Origin: Bacteroidaceae bacterium
GTDB taxonomy: Bacteria > Bacteroidota > Bacteroidia > Bacteroidales > Bacteroidaceae
Direction of reading: 5' to 3'
Length of the DNA stretch: 19,981 nucleotides
Assembly: GCA_016302965.1 (NCBI GenBank)
Contig: JAEDMP010000042.1
Span: 1 to 19,981, forward strand
The notes below the pieces were generated by a model. That model was not told where the DNA came from. It did no database searches and worked only from the letters and a program-made list of their open reading frames with translations. The position numbers and the translations under genes are program-made. Of the stretch, positions 14,825 to 19,981 are shown piece after piece (position 1 is the first letter of the stretch; each line of letters begins with the position of its first letter).

Positions 14825-15643
14825 AGGCATCTTGGGATATTTGCTGAAATCGGGTTTGCGCTTTTCGAGGAAAGCCTTGCCACCCTCCTGAGCCTCGTCG
14901 AGGAAGTAGTAGAGCATGGTGGCATCTCCCGCCAGTTCCTGGATGCCCGCCTGTCCGTCGAGTTCGGCATTCAGTCCGGCCTTGATCATGCGCAGGGCGA
15001 GCGGACTGCGTTCCATCATCGTCTGTGCCCACTCCACGCACTCGTCTTCTAGCCGTTCCGGCGGCACCACCTTGTTCACCATTCCCATCTTTTCGGCCTC
15101 ATAGGCATCGTACTGACGGCAGAGGAACCATATCTCGCGCGCCTTCTTCTGTCCCACGATGCGGGCAAGATAACTGGCACCGAAACCGGCGTCAAAGGAG
15201 CCCACCTTGGGGCCGGTCTGCCCGAAGATGGCGTTGCTGCTGGCGATGGTGAGGTCGCAGACGAGGTGGAGCACATGGCCTCCGCCGATGGCATAGCCGT
15301 TGACCATGGCGATGACGGGTTTGGGCAGTCGCCGTATCTGCATCTGCACATCCAGCACACTCAGCCGGGGCACGCCCTCGTCGTCCACATAGCCGCCACG
15401 GCCCTTCACGTGCATGTCTCCTCCGGCACAGAAAGCCTTGTCGCCGGCTCCCGTGAGCAGCACCACACTGATGCGCGATGCCTCGCGGCAATAGGCAAAA
15501 GCCTGGCTCAGCTCGAGGGTGGTCTTGGGTGTGAAAGCGTTGCGGTAACGGGGTCGGTTGATGGTAATCTTGGCGATACCTTCAAACTCTTCGAAGAGGA
15601 TTTCCTCGAAATCCTTGATTTTTTTCCATTCTCTTGTTGTCAT
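14822..15643 (-). CDS. menB: 1,4-dihydroxy-2-naphthoyl-CoA synthase (MenB)
   Basis: A 273-aa crotonase-fold enzyme that cyclises OSB-CoA to DHNA-CoA. Oxyanion-hole segments are AFCAGGDMHVKGRGGYV (about 70-86) and NGYAIGGGHVLHLVCD (115-130). The signature FGQTGPKVGSFDAGFG (140-155) has Gly in the QTGP position. This is the pattern of type I, bicarbonate-dependent MenB rather than of the Asp-containing type II. The start MTTREWKK at 15643 is chosen because family similarity begins there and because its ATG overlaps the menD stop as ATGA. The frame is open 97 codons further upstream, but that is out-of-frame menD sequence. The length fits the family (about 270-285). Confidence 0.97.
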   Translation of the reverse strand: MTTREWKKIKDFEEILFEEFEGIAKITINRPRYRNAFTPKTTLELSQAFAYCREASRISVVLLTGAGDKAFCAGGDMHVKGRGGYVDDEGVPRLSVLDVQMQIRRLPKPVIAMVNGYAIGGGHVLHLVCDLTIASSNAIFGQTGPKVGSFDAGFGASYLARIVGQKKAREIWFLCRQYDAYEAEKMGMVNKVVPPERLEDECVEWAQTMMERSPLALRMIKAGLNAELDGQAGIQELAGDATMLYYFLDEAQEGGKAFLEKRKPDFSKYPKMP

Positions 15644-17331
15644 TGCTGTATCTTGTTTTCGTGAATCATTGCTTCTATCTCGAGCAGCATGGGGCGATTG
15701 GTCTCTTCGGTCAGGAGTGTGACGATGCCCATGCGCATCTCGTCGAAACTGCCGGCATGGAGATACCCCACATCGTTCTGGGTACAGATGCCGCGGGCTT
15801 CCGCCGGATGAGCGGCCGAGACGATGTCTTCGAGACGGGCACACGGCTCCAAGCCTTTCACCTGTCGGAAGATGCCGCCTCCATGGTCGTTGAGCAGGAG
15901 GATGCGCAGGTTGCCTCCAAGGTGTCTGTTCCACAGGGCGTTCTGGTCGTAGAAGAAACTCAGGTCGCCGGTGACGAGAATCACCTTGTCGGGGGAGGCA
16001 GCCGCAAATCCCACCGCCGTCGACACCGACCCTTCAATCCCGTTCACCCCCCGGTTGCACCATAGCTTATGGCCGTAGGCATAACGGCATCCCCATCTCA
16101 CGGCCCTGCTGTTGGCATAATGCACCTGATAAGTATAGTCCATATCCTCGAGTTGCTCCTCGAGATAAGCCACCGTGGCTTCCAGGGGATGCTCGCTCCA
16201 GGAGGGTGCTTCGGCCCAAGTCGGCTGACGGCAGAAGTCGGCATAGCGGCAGGCACTGTCCTTCGCCTCCGCTTCCTCTTGAGATGACGCATGGTCAGGA
16301 GCTTCCGTTTCCGCCTGTGCCAGCAGTGTGCGGATGAACACCTCGGGTGCCACCCTCACCACCCCCCTGGCGCATCTGAAAAGGTCGGTCACCTCGCCAT
16401 CGGCATCCACACGCCAGAGTTCCATCCCCCTTGCCTCGGCCAGACGGGTGTTCAGCTGTCGGCAGACAAACGAGCCACCCATATAGACCACGAAATCGGG
16501 CATCTTTTCAGCGTCCAGCCGTTCTAAGAGCGGCGGCAGTTGCGGAGCTTCCTTCCAGGTGATGGCTTCGGCCACCACGGCCATCCTACGGGACAGTCGT
16601 GAGAGCAGATCCTGCACGGTCTCGTCCAGTTCGAGATGTCCCAGCAGGAGCATGGGGCGCCGGGCAGCCAACAGCGGCCGTATCACACGCTCCATCACCT
16701 GCGGATCGCAAACGGCAGGTTCCAGCAGTTCCATCTTCCTGTAGTTGAGGCTCTTTCCGTCCCCGGCTGCATCGGTCTCCAGCGACACCGTTTCCGTCAG
16801 CGGCATCTCCGAGGCATTGGGCAACGGTACATTGATATGCACCGGTCCCTTGGCACCGCTGCAGGCCGCCATCAATGCCTCCTGGATGTTCCTTTGCAGA
16901 TACCATTCGGCATGCTGCTCAGAGGTCACGAGGTTCACACTCTTCCTGACCATCAGGTCGAGGACTCCGGTCTGGCGGATGGTCTGTCCCACATGCTGCC
17001 CGATCCACTCGATGGGGCGGTCGGCCGACACCACCACTATGGGCACATGCCGCTCGTAGGCCTCGGCCACGGCGGGAGCCACATTGAGCAGTGCCGACCC
17101 CGAGGTGACACACACTGCCACGGGTCTGCATCCCTGGGCCAGCGAGAGCCCCAAGGCAAAGAATCCCGCACTGCGTTCATCAGTGACGGGGAAACAGCAC
17201 ATCCTCCCCTCCTCGCAGATATTGTTGAGGATGGGTGCGTTGCGACTGCCCGGACAGGCCACCACCTGCTTCACGCCATGGGCATGGAGCAGTGCGGTGA
17301 GCAGTCGTATCTTCTCATTTTCGTATATCAT
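15640..17331 (-). CDS. menD: SEPHCHC synthase (MenD)
   Basis: A 563-aa thiamine-diphosphate enzyme that joins isochorismate and 2-oxoglutarate-derived succinic semialdehyde to give SEPHCHC. The N-terminal region has CPGSRNAPI (26-34), the catalytic-type Glu52 in VTDERSAGFFALGL, and CVTSGSALLNVAPAVAEAY (74-92). The C-terminal ThDP/Mg region has RGVNGIEGSVSTAVGFAA, the VTGDLSFFYDQNALWN motif and LLLNDHGGGIF. The N-terminus overlaps menF by 17 nt and the stop overlaps the menB start as ATGA, so translation is probably coupled. Length is typical (about 550-560). Confidence 0.97.
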   Translation of the reverse strand: MIYENEKIRLLTALLHAHGVKQVVACPGSRNAPILNNICEEGRMCCFPVTDERSAGFFALGLSLAQGCRPVAVCVTSGSALLNVAPAVAEAYERHVPIVVVSADRPIEWIGQHVGQTIRQTGVLDLMVRKSVNLVTSEQHAEWYLQRNIQEALMAACSGAKGPVHINVPLPNASEMPLTETVSLETDAAGDGKSLNYRKMELLEPAVCDPQVMERVIRPLLAARRPMLLLGHLELDETVQDLLSRLSRRMAVVAEAITWKEAPQLPPLLERLDAEKMPDFVVYMGGSFVCRQLNTRLAEARGMELWRVDADGEVTDLFRCARGVVRVAPEVFIRTLLAQAETEAPDHASSQEEAEAKDSACRYADFCRQPTWAEAPSWSEHPLEATVAYLEEQLEDMDYTYQVHYANSRAVRWGCRYAYGHKLWCNRGVNGIEGSVSTAVGFAAASPDKVILVTGDLSFFYDQNALWNRHLGGNLRILLLNDHGGGIFRQVKGLEPCARLEDIVSAAHPAEARGICTQNDVGYLHAGSFDEMRMGIVTLLTEETNRPMLLEIEAMIHENKIQQ

Positions 17332-18376
17332 AAATCAGTTTTTTCATCGTCATCATCTTTGCTTCGGTCTCCTTCCATTCCATCTCCTCCTCGCTGTCGG
17401 CCAGCAAGCCGCCTCCGGCAAAGAGCTGGCAGCGGTCACCGTGCAGGCGCATGCAGCGGAGCGAGACATAGAGATGCGACTGACCGTCGATGTCGAGCGG
17501 CCCCATGAATCCGCTGTAATAGTCGCGCCGGTCGTGCTCGGCTCGGCCTATCAGGTCTACGGCCTGCGGTTTGGGCAGTCCGCTCACGGCAGGCGTGGGA
17601 TGGAGGTGGCTGAGGAAGGTGCCGAGAGCCGCCGTCGCGGGCAGCGCAAAGCTGAAGTCGCTGCGCAGATGCCTCAGATGGCCGGCCGTGACGGTATAGG
17701 GTCCTTGTTGCTCGCAACGTTCGGTGAAGCGGCAAATGCAATCGCTGATATAATCGGCTACAAACTGCTGTTCGGCGATATTCTTCTCGCTCCACAGGGT
17801 GGTGCCCCAGCGTCCCATCGTTCCGGCCAGGGCGATGGTCTGGAAACGGCTACGGCATCCCTCCAGCAGAATCTCAGGTGTGGCAGTGAGCCAGGTACCG
17901 CACTGCGGAGCCGACACCAAGGCCACAAACACCTGGGGATAGCAGTGGCAGGCACGGAAAAAGAGGTCTGTCACGTTCATCTGATCCGTGAGTGCCACCT
18001 CGCTCATCCTCGCCAGCACGATTTTGGAGAAATCGCCCTGCAGGATATGCTGATGAAAACATTGGAAATCTTCGTGATAATGAAGCCGTTCCGCCTCCTT
18101 CCGTCCAGTGTTGTCCGTTGCGGCAAGAGCTATAGGATTCGGGACGGCCGCCTCCACGTCGGATACCGGCTCGGGCAAGAGCCAACGCCGCCACCCGGCG
18201 GATGAGAACAGCAACACGGGACATTCCTCATCCGGTGCAAAGGGAGCCATGACAAAGCCCTGCCTCCCATCGAGCTGTTCCACTGTGGGGAGTGCCATTG
18301 GGGGGTCCTGTTGGCGAATCTCCGTATAACAGCAGTCGCCGGGCAAGCGATAGTATACAAAACACTCCTGACTCAT
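17315..18376 (-). CDS. menF: Isochorismate synthase (MenF)
   Basis: A 353-aa chorismate-utilising enzyme that converts chorismate to isochorismate, the entry step to menaquinone. It is shorter than E. coli MenF (about 430 aa), with a reduced N-terminal part. Conserved blocks are FSKIVLARM with Lys118 (general base region), TATPEILLEG (164-173), IALAGTMGR (181-189), LHPTPAVSGLPK (258-269), AEHDRRDYYSGFMGP (279-293) and the Mg-binding tail GGGLLADSEEEMEWKETEAK with Lys340. Its ATG overlaps the stop of the thioesterase gene as ATGA and its 3' end overlaps menD by 17 nt. It competes with other chorismate users fed by AroB. Confidence 0.95.
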   Translation of the reverse strand: MSQECFVYYRLPGDCCYTEIRQQDPPMALPTVEQLDGRQGFVMAPFAPDEECPVLLFSSAGWRRWLLPEPVSDVEAAVPNPIALAATDNTGRKEAERLHYHEDFQCFHQHILQGDFSKIVLARMSEVALTDQMNVTDLFFRACHCYPQVFVALVSAPQCGTWLTATPEILLEGCRSRFQTIALAGTMGRWGTTLWSEKNIAEQQFVADYISDCICRFTERCEQQGPYTVTAGHLRHLRSDFSFALPATAALGTFLSHLHPTPAVSGLPKPQAVDLIGRAEHDRRDYYSGFMGPLDIDGQSHLYVSLRCMRLHGDRCQLFAGGGLLADSEEEMEWKETEAKMMTMKKLIYDIRK

Positions 18377-18804
18377 GGCTGCGTCACGGAACCGTTAGGT
18401 GAAGAAAGGATATAATTGGTGACATGGGCCGTCGAGACCAGACGTCCCTGGTCATCGGTGATGTCAACGTTCCAAACGTGGAGCGTATGACCTTGGTGCA
18501 CGATGCGCGCCAAGGCCGTGACAGTGTCACCCTCGGGCACAGCCCTCACATGACTGCCGCTCACCTGAATACCCACACAAATCTTGTCGGGACAGAGTGT
18601 AGCCGACCCCGCGCCTGCCAATGTCTCGGCCAGCGCCAACGAGGCTCCTCCACTGAGAAAGCCCATCGGTTGCCGGCTGCTCTCGTCCACCCTCATCCTC
18701 GCCCCGCAGGTGTCGGGTTCGGGTGTCGAGAAGATGTCAATCCCCATGCTTGTGGCCATATTCGGCCTTTTGTTTATTTTCTCTACAATCTCTGATAAAT
18801 CCAT
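18373..18804 (-). CDS. menI: Hotdog-fold thioesterase, probable DHNA-CoA thioesterase (MenI-like)
   Basis: A 143-aa hotdog-fold thioesterase of the PaaI/YdiI type, first gene of the men operon, probably hydrolysing DHNA-CoA to DHNA. The active-site segment is MGFLSGGASLALAETLAG (47-64), with the catalytic Glu60 retained. The HGG of E. coli-type enzymes reads SGG here. Other family blocks are VRAVPEGDTVTALARIVHQG and VWNVDITDDQGRLVSTAHVTNY. An additional in-frame ATG lies directly upstream (18805-18807), so the protein may begin MMDLSE. The frame is open 42 codons further up, into ROK gene and hairpin sequence that is not thioesterase-like. Substrate is inferred from the men context, so the gene symbol is tentative. 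Confidence 0.88.
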   Translation of the reverse strand: MDLSEIVEKINKRPNMATSMGIDIFSTPEPDTCGARMRVDESSRQPMGFLSGGASLALAETLAGAGSATLCPDKICVGIQVSGSHVRAVPEGDTVTALARIVHQGHTLHVWNVDITDDQGRLVSTAHVTNYILSSPNGSVTQP

Positions 18805-18810
18805 CATGAA

Positions 18811-18858
18811 GGCGGACCGCAAAAAGTCCGCCGCTATTAGCTGGCGGATGCCCCCGCC
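18811..18858 (-). promoter_or_regulatory. Two GC-rich hairpins between the ROK gene and the men operon
   Basis: GGCGGAC (18811-18817) pairs perfectly with GTCCGCC (18826-18832), and GGCGG (18843-18847) with CCGCC (18854-18858). The first stem ends only 3-6 nt from the thioesterase start codons, so it could hide the start region or act as a leaky terminator of ROK transcripts. No clear TAnnTTTG promoter was found in this 67-nt gap. Confidence 0.55.
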
Positions 18859-18871
18859 TGGCGATTGTTTT

Positions 18872-19852
18872 TCACTTGAAAAGCGAATACTCCTTGACCT
18901 CCCAAGCCAGGGCACTGGCTCCCAGCACATCACGCTCGCGGCTGTCGAGGTCGGAAAGCAGCAATTTCACCTTTCCCTTGATATTGCCGAAAACATGCTC
19001 GTCGAATGCCTCCTGGGTCGGCCCGACAATCCATTTGCCCGCCTTGGAGATACCTCCGGCGATGATGATGGCCTCGGGGTCGAGCAGAGCGGCATAGTTG
19101 GCCAATGCAACCCCCAGGATGCGTCCTGCCCTGCGATACACCTCCTGTGCCATGGCGTCGCCTTGGTCGCAGCATTGGGTGACGATTTTCGGCGTAATCT
19201 TCTCATAGTTGCGCAGGAGCGAAGGCTGGTCGCTTTCGGCCATGAGGTCCTTGACATTCTGGATGATTCCCTTCTCTGCCACATAGGCTTCGAGACAGCC
19301 CTTGAGTCCGCATCCGCACTGTCGTCCGTTTTCCGCCACACAGGAGTGTCCCAGCTCGCCTCCGAATCCGTGGGCACCGATGAGGAAGTGGCGGTCCACA
19401 AAGGCGTAGCCTCCGAGCCCGTGCCCGATGGTGATCACGAGGAAGTCGTGCATACCGTGGGCGCTTCCATAGGTATACTCACCCAGGGCAATGCAATGGG
19501 CATCATTGCCCACCGCCACAGCCACTCCCAGCCGGTCGCGCAGCATGGCCGACAGAGGCACCACCCCCTTCCAGGGCATATTGGGCGAGTTTTCGATACA
19601 TCCCGTCAGAAAGTTGCCGCTGGGCGTACTGATACCCACCGAGCGAACGTGTTCAAAGCCTCCGCTAGCTTCGCCAATCATGACGATTACTTCACTCAAC
19701 TTGTTTACAAAGGAGCTGATATCTTGGAACTCTTGCGTGCCGAAAGTCTCCTTGGCCAGGATGCGGCCGCGGATGTCGACAATGGCACAAGTGGTTTCAT
19801 CGTAGCTGATGTCTACGCCCACCACTCTGGTTTTAACGAATGTCTCTGTCAT
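18872..19852 (-). CDS. ROK-family protein (glucokinase/NagC type) with altered phosphate loops
   Basis: A 326-aa ROK (repressor, ORF, kinase) protein without an N-terminal helix-turn-helix. The sugar/zinc half is intact: Asn116-Asp117 (catalytic base position) in VAVGNDAHC, GAHGFGGELGH with Glu166 and His169, and the zinc cysteines in CGCGLKGCLE (179-188). The ATP half is unusual. The phosphate-1 loop, normally DIGGTK, reads DISYDE (14-19), and the usual GTGxGGG reads GHGLGGY (143-149). This may mean weak or absent kinase activity and a sensory role, or simply divergence. The adenosine motif region AIIIAGGISKAGKWI (261-275) is kept. It stands upstream of the men operon on the same strand with a 67-nt gap. 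Just upstream lies the putative intron end. Family certain, function uncertain. Confidence 0.9.
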   Translation of the reverse strand: MTETFVKTRVVGVDISYDETTCAIVDIRGRILAKETFGTQEFQDISSFVNKLSEVIVMIGEASGGFEHVRSVGISTPSGNFLTGCIENSPNMPWKGVVPLSAMLRDRLGVAVAVGNDAHCIALGEYTYGSAHGMHDFLVITIGHGLGGYAFVDRHFLIGAHGFGGELGHSCVAENGRQCGCGLKGCLEAYVAEKGIIQNVKDLMAESDQPSLLRNYEKITPKIVTQCCDQGDAMAQEVYRRAGRILGVALANYAALLDPEAIIIAGGISKAGKWIVGPTQEAFDEHVFGNIKGKVKLLLSDLDSRERDVLGASALAWEVKEYSLFK

Positions 19853-19926
19853 TGATCAGTCAGGTAATGTATTATTCAGGTATATTAAAAGCAGTACGTT
19901 TTGTTGACCCTCACATGCCGAGAGCC

Positions 19927-19981
19927 GTTTCTAAGTAGGTCTGCGGGGTTTCCCCCGCTTTCCCCTTCAAGAACCGTGCAT
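19927..19981 (-). mobile_element. Probable 3' end of a group II intron (domain V 3' strand and domain VI), partial
   Basis: Read on the minus strand from the window edge, the sequence begins ATGCACGGTTC (19981-19971), the usual 3' strand of intron domain V. A hairpin like domain VI follows: AAGGGG (19967-19962), AAA, GCGGGG-GAAA-CCCCGC (19958-19943, GNRA tetraloop), AGA, and CCT-A-CTT (19939-19933). The last arm re-pairs with AAGGGG, leaving one bulged A at 19936, the expected branch point. The 3' splice site is placed near 19927 (ending AAAC), consistent with an AY end. The 5' strand of domain V, the maturase gene and the 5' end would lie beyond the window. Confidence 0.6.

Noticed and set aside
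14653..14847. 64-codon plus-strand frame between the secreted-protein gene and menB
   Set aside because: It runs through the hairpin, the promoter and the menB terminator and has no protein-family character.
15644..15934. N-terminal 97-residue extension of the MenB frame
   Set aside because: This stretch is menD read out of frame. The MenB-like sequence begins at the ATG overlapping the menD stop.
17084..18205. 373-codon plus-strand frame opposite menD/menF
   Set aside because: It covers the junction of two well-supported overlapping men genes and shows no family motif.
18584..19855. 423-codon plus-strand frame opposite the thioesterase and ROK genes
   Set aside because: The minus-strand products are unmistakable family members. 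The plus-strand product has no domain and spans two genes and their gap.
1..19981. CRISPR array, tRNA or rRNA genes
   Set aside because: No regularly spaced repeat-spacer pattern, cloverleaf with a CCA-type end, or ribosomal RNA core sequence was seen in the window.

Overview
The window looks like a chromosomal segment of a Bacteroidota bacterium, most likely Prevotellaceae (Prevotella/Segatella-like). The grounds are two intergenic matches to the Bacteroidetes promoter consensus (TTTG, 19-20 nt, TAnnTTTG), several large secreted proteins ending in short Gly-Tyr/Gly-Leu-containing C-terminal domains of the type IX secretion (T9SS) kind, an Rpn/PD-(D/E)XK 'transposase' protein of a type common in this phylum, and a menFDB/menCE gene order with short MenE and MenF proteins. 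The coding DNA is fairly GC-rich, while the intergenic stretch at about 1600-2570 is strikingly AT-rich.

Left part (1-8588): the C-terminal end of a secreted subtilisin-like protease runs into a terminator hairpin and faces a minus-strand Rpn-family nuclease whose C-terminus is built on an eight-unit, 12-bp DNA repeat. About 700 bp of non-coding DNA follows, with a 22-bp-period tandem repeat. A good promoter and a 200-nt purine-rich leader, which contains a possible 55-codon highly basic small ORF, lead into a complete S8 protease (774 aa) paralogous to the partial one. Next, probably in the same operon, is a 1211-aa secreted leucine-rich-repeat protein with a threefold internal architecture. 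Both proteins should be exported to the cell surface or medium.

Middle and right (8589-18804): aroB (shikimate pathway) points right and meets the men genes at a 20-bp perfect-stem bidirectional terminator. The menaquinone genes are all on the minus strand: thioesterase (menI-like), menF, menD and menB overlap tightly, and menC and menE are nearly contiguous. The block is split between menB and menC by a self-contained cassette with its own promoter, 5' hairpin and terminator, encoding an 856-aa secreted beta-propeller/YD-like protein. The encoded steps run from chorismate via isochorismate, SEPHCHC, OSB, OSB-CoA and DHNA-CoA to DHNA. menH, menA and ubiE/menG are not in this window. AroB supplies the chorismate branch that MenF drains.

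Right edge (18872-19981): a divergent ROK-family protein keeps the sugar and zinc motifs but has altered phosphate-binding loops. Upstream of it the last 55 bases look like the 3' end of a group II intron on the minus strand (3' strand of domain V, then domain VI with a bulged branch-point A). Most of that element lies outside the window.
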